From: Bin80 sp965219915
Lineage (GTDB): Bacteria; Bacteroidota; Rhodothermia; Rhodothermales; Bin80
Assembly (NCBI GenBank): GCA_965219915.1
Contig: OZ244794.1
Coordinates: 2,232,001 to 2,296,000, forward strand
Length of the DNA stretch: 64,000 nucleotides
Direction of reading: 5' to 3'
The number at the start of each line of letters is the position of its first letter. Within the stretch, counting starts at the first letter, position 1. The position numbers and the translations under genes were made by a program. Under the pieces are notes generated by a model, which had not been told where the DNA came from, did not search any database, and worked only from the letters and a program-made list of their open reading frames with translations. This document shows positions 55,998 through 64,000 of this stretch, piece by piece.

Positions 55998-58900
55998 CTA
56001 TTTTACAAGCACCATTGCTTTTGAACCGATCAACTTTCCGTCTGCCTCCATCCGGTAGATATACTGTCCGCTACTCACCGCCGAAGCATCCCATGTAATT
56101 TGGTGAGTGCCTCTTGAATAGGGTTGATCTGTGATTGTCGCAACCTTACGGCCCAATACATTGAACACACTTACGCTAATATGGCTGTCCGTTGCGAGTT
56201 TGAAGCCTATTGTTGTGCTTGGATTAAATGGATTGGGGTAATTATCGAGCAGCTCAAACGAAGTTGGTACCGATGCTTCAGCTTCTTCTTCTGCGGAGGT
56301 TAATACCTGTGTAAGATCAAGTGACCAAACTCCACGTCCATGTGTAGCAACAACTACTTCACCATCAACAATCCGAATACGCCAAACACTCACAGCCGGG
56401 AGTCCATTATCAGCGTAAGCCCAGGTCTGGCCATGGTCACGGGATTCAAATATGCCCATATCAGTACCAGCCCAAATAATCCGCGGAACCTCAGGAAAGA
56501 CCTCAACATCCCAAACTCTAGCATTGGGGAACCCATTGCTGCTTCGACAACCATCAGTACCAACGAATCCTGAAAGGTCTTCCCAAGTCTGTCCCATGTC
56601 TTCTGTCCGTAATACTTTTGGCTGACATGAAACGCCAAATGTCACATAAGCGGTAGCACGAGTAAACGGATGCGTGGCTAGGCCCGAAATTTGGCTTGTA
56701 GGTGCAAAATCTGGTGAGCTAACCGGTCGCAGTACGACTGGATTTTGCCCGCCTTCTCCCTGGGCGCGAGCCAATGCATTCTCGGTCACATGGAGTCTTC
56801 CACCACCTGAAGTTCTCATTCTATAACCAGCCCAGACCACAGAGGGGTCGGCGAGAGATACCCGCACCTTACCGCCATTGCCCCCTGCCCAAATCGGCGC
56901 GCCACGTGCCGGAATCGCTTGCCAGGTTTCGCCAAAATCAAGTGAGCGTAGCAGTCCTCCGGCGGGATCTGGTGATATGCTAAACACGGCCGACCCTGTT
57001 TTGGGAGTCCATCCGATAGACGTGAGGAATTGCCCTGCAAACGACCCTATGTTGCCTGCTGGTTCCCAGTTTGTGCCGCCATCGAGCGATCGCCAGATGT
57101 TGTTAAACTGAATGGATCCCATTAGTGAGTCGGCTCCCTTCCAAACAACATCAAATCCGTCTCCTGGCAGCATATCCCGCCATCCACGCCGGCTATTAGC
57201 ATTATTATATGAGGCCCAAGTGCCGTTATCTTGAGTGCCACCCAAATACATGGGGAACCCCGGACGCTTGGTGGCATCATAAAATTGAGACGTATTGAAT
57301 CCTGGGAAAGCGTCTCCCTCATGCCAAGTTTCACCGCCATCACGCGAATAGGCGAAACCACCGTCATTCCCATTCAGGATATGAAACTCATTGTTGCTTT
57401 CATCAATTGGTACAAGGGTGAAATTATGGTGGTCCACATGGACCTCGCTATTTTCCCACAAATCCATATTTCGAGTCTCCCCTTCGATGGTGACGAATTC
57501 AATCTCCAGAGTTCCTGGGGAGGGAGAGTCTGGATCCCATGTGACCTCATCCCCCTCGCTTAGAACTGGCCACAAAAAATACATGAGACCACTGGTGAAC
57601 CCTCCGTCTGTCGTGTAGTCGGACAGGGGGGCATTTGCATTGTAACCATGCTTGGAGATGAATATATACTCTCGGCTATGTGTACTCCCTGGACCAGCTG
57701 TATTACGAGCAATCAAGTCCCAAGCACCATCATTCGCTTGATCTCTGAAGGAGACCATCAATTGACGGTTATTGTCCGTATCCCAAACTTGAAAGGGAAC
57801 CTCTACATAATCTCGATACATATAGTCCGCAAGTGCAATTCCCGCCCCGCCATCTCCAAGAGTTCCCCCGTTTGGCGGTACTGAGAATCGATGAGCTTTT
57901 TGAGTAAGATTGGGACCAAATCGGATTTCCACCGAGGTCATTTCGCTAACCTCAATATCGGTAGCGTCGGGATCAAAAGGCCCCAAGGCTACTCGGCCGC
58001 CAGCATGGGTACCACCGGTAAAAGAAAATAAGTCAAAGAAACTACTTGCATTGTTCTCAAAGCGCCCAATGGTCCCAAAGGAGGAAGTTTCATCACCCTC
58101 AATCCATGCTTTCCAGCGAAGGACTCCACCGAGATAAACAGTATCAGGTGAAAAAGGGTGAACCGTAATCGCATTATCATACCATCCTTGTTCGCCTAGG
58201 AAAGCTCCGAAAAACTCTGGTACGCTCTCTAAATTATCAACAATTCTCCAGGATTGGCCAGCATCCACGGAACGATATAAATCTGCTACAGGGCCTGCGG
58301 GGGTACCTCTAGCCCCTGTCCCTTGAACAGAGGCCCAAACTACCTCCGGGTGAGATTGTGAAATTGCTATCTCAATTCGACCCCCTCCGTAAACCAATCC
58401 CACAAACGAATTTTCCCAAGTTTTCCCTCCATCGGTCGAACGCAATATCCCAGTCCCGTTTACAGTTGCAAACTGTACATTGAAGTCGTTCGGTTTTGCT
58501 CGTAAATCTTGAATTCGGCCTCGGTTTTCGTCATCCGCTAAAACTTTTGAGAACGATTGACCTCCGTCTTCTGAGCGAAAGATGCTCGTGTTTGTCACCG
58601 CCACAACAATATCTGGGTTGTTAGGATCTACGACTATACGATTTGTGAAAGCCCAGTCTGTGTTGTTGCTTGTCGCGGTCAAATGCGTCCAAGTATTCCC
58701 CCCGTCAGTCGTCTTGAACATGCCGACGCCGGAGTTAGCATCAATGTTTCCAAACCCTTCGCCTGTTCCGACATAAATAACATCGGGATGATTCACGGAT
58801 GCTCCTGCCATAGTAGAAACAGCAAGGCTGGGAAGGTGATCGGTAAGTGGCGTCCATTCAATTGCCACCTGATCGAATGAATCAATGAACCGCCGCGCCT

Positions 58901-59309
58901 TCCAAACACCGCCCCCTACGGCCCCAACGAACCAGGTACTAGCGGTTGGATCTGTGTGATCAACCAGAATTGCACGGGTTCTCCCCCCCACACGTCCAGG
59001 ACCTCGCTCCACCCAATCAAGTTGGGCTGCACTCCCTCGCTTGGCATTGGCGAGAATTGCTCTTCGAAATTCTACCATCTTGGAGCCCTGTGGATAGGGC
59101 GCATAACCTTCATCAAGTCCCTCAACTGCGGCAAAATACTCTACAAATTTATCTGGATACCCAAATGGGGCCTTGAGACGTTTGGATTTCTCAGATTTAA
59201 ACTCCAACTCCTCCTGAGTATTTACGGGAAGCAAGAAAGCAATCCCAATTACGGGTATAAGGAGAAGTGTGGCTGCTAAGCCAATGAATCTGATTTCACG
59301 ATAGGTCAT
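55998..59309 (-). CDS. VPS10/BNR-repeat secreted protein with T9SS sorting domain
   Basis: A 1103-residue exported protein. The N-terminus has a hydrophobic signal segment. Asp-box/BNR repeats are numerous (STDGGKTW, SVDAGQSW, SRDGGETW, SLDGGTNW, SLDFGETW, SRDHGQTW), giving a sortilin/VPS10 or sialidase-like beta-propeller; similar proteins are annotated as glycosyl hydrolase-like, but no catalytic set was identified. The last ~85 residues (from NYPNPFNPSTTIGF, including FNVLGRKV and SGQYIYRMEADG) form a type A T9SS sorting domain. It should be secreted or surface-anchored. A ~250-residue beta-rich insertion (about 420-620) interrupts the repeats. Confidence 0.85.
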   Translation of the reverse strand: MTYREIRFIGLAATLLLIPVIGIAFLLPVNTQEELEFKSEKSKRLKAPFGYPDKFVEYFAAVEGLDEGYAPYPQGSKMVEFRRAILANAKRGSAAQLDWVERGPGRVGGRTRAILVDHTDPTASTWFVGAVGGGVWKARRFIDSFDQVAIEWTPLTDHLPSLAVSTMAGASVNHPDVIYVGTGEGFGNIDANSGVGMFKTTDGGNTWTHLTATSNNTDWAFTNRIVVDPNNPDIVVAVTNTSIFRSEDGGQSFSKVLADDENRGRIQDLRAKPNDFNVQFATVNGTGILRSTDGGKTWENSFVGLVYGGGRIEIAISQSHPEVVWASVQGTGARGTPAGPVADLYRSVDAGQSWRIVDNLESVPEFFGAFLGEQGWYDNAITVHPFSPDTVYLGGVLRWKAWIEGDETSSFGTIGRFENNASSFFDLFSFTGGTHAGGRVALGPFDPDATDIEVSEMTSVEIRFGPNLTQKAHRFSVPPNGGTLGDGGAGIALADYMYRDYVEVPFQVWDTDNNRQLMVSFRDQANDGAWDLIARNTAGPGSTHSREYIFISKHGYNANAPLSDYTTDGGFTSGLMYFLWPVLSEGDEVTWDPDSPSPGTLEIEFVTIEGETRNMDLWENSEVHVDHHNFTLVPIDESNNEFHILNGNDGGFAYSRDGGETWHEGDAFPGFNTSQFYDATKRPGFPMYLGGTQDNGTWASYNNANSRRGWRDMLPGDGFDVVWKGADSLMGSIQFNNIWRSLDGGTNWEPAGNIGSFAGQFLTSIGWTPKTGSAVFSISPDPAGGLLRSLDFGETWQAIPARGAPIWAGGNGGKVRVSLADPSVVWAGYRMRTSGGGRLHVTENALARAQGEGGQNPVVLRPVSSPDFAPTSQISGLATHPFTRATAYVTFGVSCQPKVLRTEDMGQTWEDLSGFVGTDGCRSSNGFPNARVWDVEVFPEVPRIIWAGTDMGIFESRDHGQTWAYADNGLPAVSVWRIRIVDGEVVVATHGRGVWSLDLTQVLTSAEEEAEASVPTSFELLDNYPNPFNPSTTIGFKLATDSHISVSVFNVLGRKVATITDQPYSRGTHQITWDASAVSSGQYIYRMEADGKLIGSKAMVLVK

Positions 59310-59841
59310 GTGACAACGATTTTGAGAGGCTGGAAGGGGGGAACCCCAAATTTAAGGTAAAATGGAGTCAAGCACAAATTTTCCCGATTTTGTCGCGGCT
59401 TGTATGGATCGATTTAACATGGGTTCCTGAGTGGATCAAATCGGAATCTCTCGAGAGGCGGGTGGAGCGATAGGGTGGGGCGTTTCAGCATGGAATTGAC
59501 TGGGTGTTAGAAGGCCAACAGCACACGATCAGGATGTTGAGATCTCCCGTGTGTATTCGCATTCCTCGGGAAAATGAAGCATTGCGACGACACGAGGAAT
59601 ACCCGAAGAGTTGACGAACATCCCGGTTTGGTGAGGTTTGGAAAATCGCGGCTCCTGCCGAAATCGTTAGCTTTTAACTAATATTGCTGCAGCTTCGGTT
59701 ATAACTTTCCGAATTTTTCGTGTGCGCGGTAGTTGATGCGATTCATGTTAATGGTGTCGGCCGCAGATTGTGTTTGGGATTCTGTTGCCAATCACAATCT
59801 GCTGCTTGGCGACGGTCTCAATAAGTGAGAAAAAAACAAGG
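59310..59841. other. Divergent intergenic region
   Basis: This ~530-bp region separates the divergent VPS10-like and glycosyltransferase-fusion genes and should hold both promoters. An 8-bp inverted repeat ATTCCTCG/CGAGGAAT (59561-59568 and 59593-59600) is visible. If the fusion gene starts at a GTG at 59770, the last 72 bp are coding. No other gene was recognised. Confidence 0.4.
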
Positions 59842-61740
59842 ATGGCTTCCTCGATAGTGAGAAAATCTCCGAATCGATGGCTCACTTTATGGCCAATCGC
59901 CGCACATGTTGGACTATGTGCTGCGATTATAACATTGGGGTTCGTAGCAGTTGATCGTAGCCATATACCATTGGTATTTAGTTTGCTGGTAGTTGGGAGT
60001 ATCTGTTGGATCATTTGTTGGCGTTGGGGGAATTTCAACTTGAAAGCAGTCATTTTATATGCGGTATTATTTCGGCTGGCATTGATGGGTCTTCCGCCAT
60101 CTCTCTCTGATGATGCTTATCGATACGTCTGGGATGGACTTGTACAGCAGAACGGCATTAACCCGTTTAGACTTGCACCAGAGGATGTCACTTTCAAAGA
60201 ACTTCAGCAGGATATTACATACGACGAGCTCAATTCCAAGGCACATGTGAGCGTTTATCCCCCGGTTTCTCAACTGATTTTCAGGCTGGGAACTACTTGG
60301 CATATTCCGGACAGTCGGCGAAGCTATTATCTAATCAAGTTAATCTTTGTCCTGGCTGAGCTGCTGGCAATTCTTCTTCTTGCACGAATTGTATCGAGTG
60401 GGTTTGTCATGCTTTATGCGTGGAATCCGGTTGTATTGCTGGAAACTGCAGGCCAGGCACATACAGAATCGGCGGCCCTACTGGCCCTGATATTGGTGCT
60501 TTTCTTGGCTAGGAGAGGAAATGGGGGTGGGGCTTCTATCTTCTTGGCAATAGCTGGATGGATCAAGTTGCTGCCATTTCTCTTTTTCCCCTTTCTGTGG
60601 AGCCGATTTGGCTGGCGCTCGGTTTGGCCTGGGGCAATTATAGCGGTAGTTCTTGCAATTCCGTTCACAGCTCCATATGTGGCAAGCAATGTAGCTGGAT
60701 CCCTTGATCTTTACGCCCGATACTTTGAATTCAATGCCGGTCCATATTATGGCATAAAGGCCATGATGCAATGGATTACCGGGGACGATTGGAGTAAGCA
60801 GATCGGTCCTTTTCTGCGACTTGTATTTCTTGTTAGTCTCCCAGTACTCTATTTCGTGAGTATGCGGCGGCGCTGGCCCTTGGCTCAGGCAATGCTTATT
60901 ACAACGGGATTATACCTCGCGCTTGCCACTACTGTACATCCATGGTATTTGCTAATTCCGTTACTTCTGGTCGCGAGTTTACAGGCTCATGGATGGCATT
61001 GGATTTGGTTGGGAATTTGTTCAGCGGGCACATATCTGCTGTATGTTGACGGTCCCTACTGGATATTTGTTATTGCCGGTTGGTTAGGTTGGGGGATATT
61101 TGGAGCTATTCAGTACGCTCCAAAGTTTTTGCAGGGCACAATTCGTTGGCGCGCCAATCAAAAGTTCAGGAATATTAACCCTTTCTTTCCGCGAAACGGC
61201 AGCATTTTTACGGTGCTAGACTTAGGCAGTGCAGAGGGCTATGTGGGCGAGTGTATTCGAGATCGTTTGGGGGCACGGGTTTTACTTGCAGACGTGGTTG
61301 CAATGAATAGAACAGAGTTGCCCCATGTTTTACTTAAGCAGAGGCTACTGCCGTGGTCCAATGGGCATTTTGATATAGTTCTTCTCTACTATGTATTGCA
61401 TCATGCCGAAGATCCTGAAAAGTTAATCCATGAGGCAATGCGAGTATGTACTAAACGTGTTATCGTGGTGGAGTCAGTATACAGGACGTCTGTACATCTT
61501 AAGTTCCTGACGGTATTGGACAAACTAGCCAATCGTCTAAGGTCGCGTGGCAGAATGAACCCACAAGAGGAAGCCCTCCAGTTCAGGACCTACCAGGAGT
61601 GGAGCACACTGTTTCTAAAATGTGGTGCACGGTCAATAGCCGAATTCAAAACAGGATTGGGGCCATTCGCCGGAACAGGGTTCGTTCTTGAACCGCAGCA
61701 GGGGGTGGTTATTCCTCAGATAGATGACAGAGCGTCTTAA
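59842..61740 (+). CDS. GT-C family glycosyltransferase fused to SAM-dependent methyltransferase
   Basis: From the ATG at 59842 this is 632 residues (a GTG at 59770 would add 24, partly hydrophobic). Residues ~1-435 are polytopic with motifs of the polyprenol-mannose GT-C group: LSDDAYRYVWDGLVQQNGINP, VSVYPPVSQLIF and HTESAALLALILVLF. Residues ~450-632 form a class I methyltransferase: VLDLGSAEGYVGE (motif I), HFDIVLLYYVLHHAEDPEKLI (later motifs). The two domains may transfer a sugar and methylate the product or its lipid carrier; this is inference. The reading frame is continuous across the junction. It overlaps convergent miaA by 32 bp. Confidence 0.83.
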   Translation: MASSIVRKSPNRWLTLWPIAAHVGLCAAIITLGFVAVDRSHIPLVFSLLVVGSICWIICWRWGNFNLKAVILYAVLFRLALMGLPPSLSDDAYRYVWDGLVQQNGINPFRLAPEDVTFKELQQDITYDELNSKAHVSVYPPVSQLIFRLGTTWHIPDSRRSYYLIKLIFVLAELLAILLLARIVSSGFVMLYAWNPVVLLETAGQAHTESAALLALILVLFLARRGNGGGASIFLAIAGWIKLLPFLFFPFLWSRFGWRSVWPGAIIAVVLAIPFTAPYVASNVAGSLDLYARYFEFNAGPYYGIKAMMQWITGDDWSKQIGPFLRLVFLVSLPVLYFVSMRRRWPLAQAMLITTGLYLALATTVHPWYLLIPLLLVASLQAHGWHWIWLGICSAGTYLLYVDGPYWIFVIAGWLGWGIFGAIQYAPKFLQGTIRWRANQKFRNINPFFPRNGSIFTVLDLGSAEGYVGECIRDRLGARVLLADVVAMNRTELPHVLLKQRLLPWSNGHFDIVLLYYVLHHAEDPEKLIHEAMRVCTKRVIVVESVYRTSVHLKFLTVLDKLANRLRSRGRMNPQEEALQFRTYQEWSTLFLKCGARSIAEFKTGLGPFAGTGFVLEPQQGVVIPQIDDRAS

Positions 61741-62632
61741 TCAATACATCATCTGGCGTATCTGCACTCATTCTTTGGTATGCTTCATAACGTCGAAACC
61801 ACGTTATTTGCCTCTTTGCATAGCGTCGACTATTACGTTTCAGGATTTCAATCATTTCAGGCCAAGTGTATAGGCCATCCAGGTAAGCCAGGGGCTCTTT
61901 ATAGCCGATTGATTTTAGAGCTGGCAACGTTACGCCTAGTTGCATTTCGCGGATGTTCTGCACCTCGTCCATTAGGCCTGCCGCGATCATTGCATCTATA
62001 CGCTGCTCAATTCGTCGATAGAGCAAGCTGCGTTCCAGTGTTAGCACGGTAACACAGAAGGAGTATGGGGGGGACCTTTGGACATCATGAAATCTCGATA
62101 GTGGTGTACCTGTGAGTTCAAAAACCTCGAGCGCACGCATTACCCGTGTCGTTTTTGTCGGATCCATTGTATTGGCAGAATCTGGATCTATTCGACAAAG
62201 TTCCTCATAGAGTGCCTCCTTGCCTAAGTCCGCAAGTTTCTTTTCAATAAATATGCGTACGCCCTTATCGGAAGGAATGAGCGGCGACAGACCGTGTATG
62301 AGTGCGTGAAGGTATAGCGTTGAGCCTCCTACGATAATTGGAACACGATCTCGTTCCAAAATTTCGCCAATACGCGCTGTAGCCTGCTCAGAAAATAGAC
62401 CGGCAGAGTAATGTTCGCCAAGTCTTAATTCATTAATAAAGTGATGCGGCACTACTGCGAGCTCCTGGGCACTTGGCTTTGCTGATCCTATCGAGAGCTC
62501 TTTATATATCTGACGGCTATCTGCGGAGATGATTTCACCATCAAGGACCTGCGCAAGTTTTATTCCCAGAGCCGTTTTACCAACTGCGGTGGGGCCGACG
62601 ATGGCACGAATAGGCATTGTCTGGGCCCGCAT
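61709..62632 (-). CDS. miaA: tRNA dimethylallyltransferase
   Basis: A 307-residue enzyme adding dimethylallyl to A37 of tRNAs reading UNN codons. AIVGPTAVGKT is the P-loop, and SADSRQIYKEL, GGSTLYLHALIHGL and the late RYAKRQITWFRR motif are present. The start at 62632 is 15 bp upstream of an alternative ATG (62617) and has an AAGG upstream; both lie after the rhodanese stop. The 3' end overlaps the plus-strand fusion gene by 32 bp. Confidence 0.95.
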   Translation of the reverse strand: MRAQTMPIRAIVGPTAVGKTALGIKLAQVLDGEIISADSRQIYKELSIGSAKPSAQELAVVPHHFINELRLGEHYSAGLFSEQATARIGEILERDRVPIIVGGSTLYLHALIHGLSPLIPSDKGVRIFIEKKLADLGKEALYEELCRIDPDSANTMDPTKTTRVMRALEVFELTGTPLSRFHDVQRSPPYSFCVTVLTLERSLLYRRIEQRIDAMIAAGLMDEVQNIREMQLGVTLPALKSIGYKEPLAYLDGLYTWPEMIEILKRNSRRYAKRQITWFRRYEAYQRMSADTPDDVLIKTLCHLSEE

Positions 62633-62649
62633 GACCTTGAGCTCAGTAC

Positions 62650-62997
62650 CTAATAGGTCGGCAGGCTTGGATCGATTTCCTTGCTCCAGGCGAGCGTTCC
62701 TCCACGGAGGTTTTTGGCATTGCAGAGACCCGCTGCGTGCAAGAACCGCACAGCCTGCGCTGATCGTCCTCCAGATCTGCAATGAACGACAATCAGCTCA
62801 TCGTGGCAATGTTTTTCAAGCTCTCCCATATGGTCAACCAACTCGCCGAGAGGAATCAGATGTCCTCCCAGATTGGCAATGCTATATTCCGACTCTTCTC
62901 GGACATCAAGAATGAATGGTCGTTTATTTTCGTCAAGGAGCTGTTTGAGCTCCTGCACGGTGATTTCAGGTACGTGGTTTTCGGATAATCCAGACAT
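62650..62997 (-). CDS. Rhodanese-like protein
   Basis: A 115-residue single-domain rhodanese from the ATG at 62997; a GTG at 63042 would add 15 residues and overlap the GH3 stop. FILDVREESEYSIANLGG and the active-site loop HCRSGGRS with Cys73 are present. Such proteins transfer or sense sulfane sulfur. The gene is 18 bp upstream of miaA and just downstream of a GH3 gene. Confidence 0.9.
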   Translation of the reverse strand: MSGLSENHVPEITVQELKQLLDENKRPFILDVREESEYSIANLGGHLIPLGELVDHMGELEKHCHDELIVVHCRSGGRSAQAVRFLHAAGLCNAKNLRGGTLAWSKEIDPSLPTY

Positions 62998-63041
62998 TGA
63001 ATTTATTTGCAAGAAAAAGGGTGAACGATTCAGCCGAGGCA

Positions 63042-64000
63042 CTAGTTCGTGCTGACCGAAACTGTATCCATTATAGAATAGCTTAGTCCGAAGCCAAAGG
63101 GAAAAAGAGGGTTTTCGCTGTCGTAGGGCACATCCTCCAGTTGCTCACGGACAGCATCCATAGATGATGGTAATTCAAACGGTAGACGCCCAGAGGGGTC
63201 AAATTGGCCGAAAATTGCATCAAGGATCACTTCGTCCGATGCTCCAAAATTACCCAAAAGCGCTGCGGCGGTTTCCGCTATTTCCGGAATCACAGCTGGA
63301 CGATCAAGGTAAATGTCAACGATCGTTGGCAGGGATTGAGTGATAGACAATATCTCGTCCAGCTCAGCCCCCTTGAAGTCCAGATCACCCTGATGAAACA
63401 AGTTTTCCAGCATACCTCCTTCTCTTGGAGGTTCGTAGGGTGCATGAATTCTTAGCAGAGCCACAGTGGCCTCGGTGGGGCTGTTGACAACAGTAGCATA
63501 GCGGGCTACTGCTGTGCTGTCTACATTTTGCACAAATATTCGCTCGTCAGGCCCGAGAGGTAGTAGGGGACTGCTTTCCATCTCTCCATTTTTTAAAAGT
63601 ACGATAGATTTCTTTTGGGCCACTTTGCTCGCCTCAACAAAGGGTGCAGAACCTACTATTGTGCCGGCCTTAGATTCATCAACATATGGATTGTCAAATA
63701 GTCCAAGCAGGAACTTATCCCTCAGCAGTCGGCTCACCGAACTGTCCAACCGCGTTTCTTGGATTCTACCAGAGTTTACCAACTCGACAATCCATTCAGG
63801 GTTAGATTCTCCTCCGAATAGATCAACTCCAGCTATCAACGCTTTCTCGGCTCGGTCAATAGGGCTCAAATCTTCGACACCCCAACCGGGAGATTCCAGA
63901 ATGGTGAATCCCAATATACGCTTGCTGCTGAGTACGGCCCAATCCGTGCTGATAACCCCTCCAAATCCGAGTTCCGTGCGCAGTAGGTCGGTTACAATGG
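63042..64000 (-). CDS. Glycoside hydrolase family 3 enzyme, C-terminal part (5' end beyond window)
   Basis: The minus-strand frame is open to the window end at 64000, so the N-terminal part is missing; a TTG at 63914 is not a real start. The upstream-most residues contain ELGFGGVISTDWA, matching the GH3 nucleophile motif, with the Asp codon at 63942-63944. Downstream come DRAEKALIAGVDLFGG and the C-terminal alpha/beta sandwich domain, ending with a GRLPFELPSS and PLFPFGFGLSYS segment typical of BglX-like GH3 enzymes. It hydrolyses beta-linked sugars; substrate unknown. Its stop is 44 bp from the rhodanese ATG. Confidence 0.85.
   Translation of the reverse strand, partial: IVTDLLRTELGFGGVISTDWAVLSSKRILGFTILESPGWGVEDLSPIDRAEKALIAGVDLFGGESNPEWIVELVNSGRIQETRLDSSVSRLLRDKFLLGLFDNPYVDESKAGTIVGSAPFVEASKVAQKKSIVLLKNGEMESSPLLPLGPDERIFVQNVDSTAVARYATVVNSPTEATVALLRIHAPYEPPREGGMLENLFHQGDLDFKGAELDEILSITQSLPTIVDIYLDRPAVIPEIAETAAALLGNFGASDEVILDAIFGQFDPSGRLPFELPSSMDAVREQLEDVPYDSENPLFPFGFGLSYSIMDTVSVSTN

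Noticed and set aside
59561..59600. 8-bp inverted repeat as a mobile-element end
   Set aside because: No transposase, target duplication or matching second copy was seen.
61780..62052. Plus-strand reading frame opposite miaA
   Set aside because: It lies inside the well-supported miaA gene and has no family features.
63912..63914. TTG start for the GH3 gene
   Set aside because: The upstream in-frame sequence contains the GH3 catalytic Asp motif, so the gene continues beyond the window.
1..64000. CRISPR arrays, prophage, integrases, insertion sequences or rRNA genes
   Set aside because: No regularly spaced direct repeats, transposase or integrase-like proteins or rRNA sequence were recognised.

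Overview
The window comes from the chromosome of a Gram-negative member of the Bacteroidota/Rhodothermota group, probably uncultured. This is inferred from family content: a SusC/SusD pair, two secreted proteins with type IX secretion (T9SS) type A C-terminal sorting domains, a DUF5683 protein, a GWxTD-like protein, a CRTAC1-like FG-GAP/ASPIC lipoprotein, and a transcarbamylase of the N-succinylornithine type known from Bacteroides. No IS element, prophage, integrase or CRISPR array was seen, so the region looks like core chromosome with one carbohydrate-uptake locus.

Layout: 1-5.4 kb, secretion and envelope genes: the end of a T9SS cargo protein, a fused metallopeptidase/beta-propeller/outer-membrane-barrel protein, a TlpA-like thioredoxin and a DUF5683 protein. 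5.5-12.9 kb, a dicarboxylate/amino-acid symporter, tRNA-Arg(CCG) on the minus strand, then a compact housekeeping run: CPBP protease, DUF2007, cdsA, small membrane protein, mutL, tilS, hpt. 12.9-16.6 kb, a beta-lactamase-like lipoprotein, a Tat-exported sugar isomerase-like protein and a minus-strand HD phosphohydrolase. 16.7-22.9 kb, polysaccharide-deacetylase-like protein, mutS, purD and an exported beta-propeller protein.

23.4-33.0 kb is one branched-chain amino-acid operon, ilvB-ilvN-ilvC-leuB-leuA-leuC-leuD-cimA. It covers acetolactate formation and reduction and the leucine branch, and CimA with LeuCD/LeuB can make 2-oxobutyrate for isoleucine by the citramalate route. ilvD, ilvE and ilvA are not in the window. 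Facing it, 39.4-33.2 kb on the minus strand is an arginine operon, argG-argC-argD-argF'-argB-argE, whose genes overlap or nearly touch. The transcarbamylase has Val at the position that is Glu in acetylornithine enzymes and Pro in succinylornithine enzymes, so arginine is probably made through succinylated intermediates.

39.7-52.5 kb is a glycan-type locus: GH31 glycosidase, a 690-bp spacer, SusC, SusD with a strong terminator, and a divergent pair of a GWxTD-like protein and a CRTAC1-like lipoprotein. 52.5-56.0 kb holds SRAP/HMCES, an M24 peptidase, a GT4 glycosyltransferase and an RsbW-like ATPase. 56.0-64.0 kb holds a large VPS10/BNR-repeat T9SS cargo protein (minus), an unusual GT-C glycosyltransferase fused to a SAM methyltransferase (plus), then miaA, a rhodanese and a 5'-truncated GH3 glycosidase (all minus).

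I see no clear new defence or mobile system. The best candidates for something new are the peptidase-propeller-barrel fusion, the glycosyltransferase-methyltransferase fusion, the predicted succinyl-type arginine pathway, and the unexplained spacers in front of ilvB and susC.
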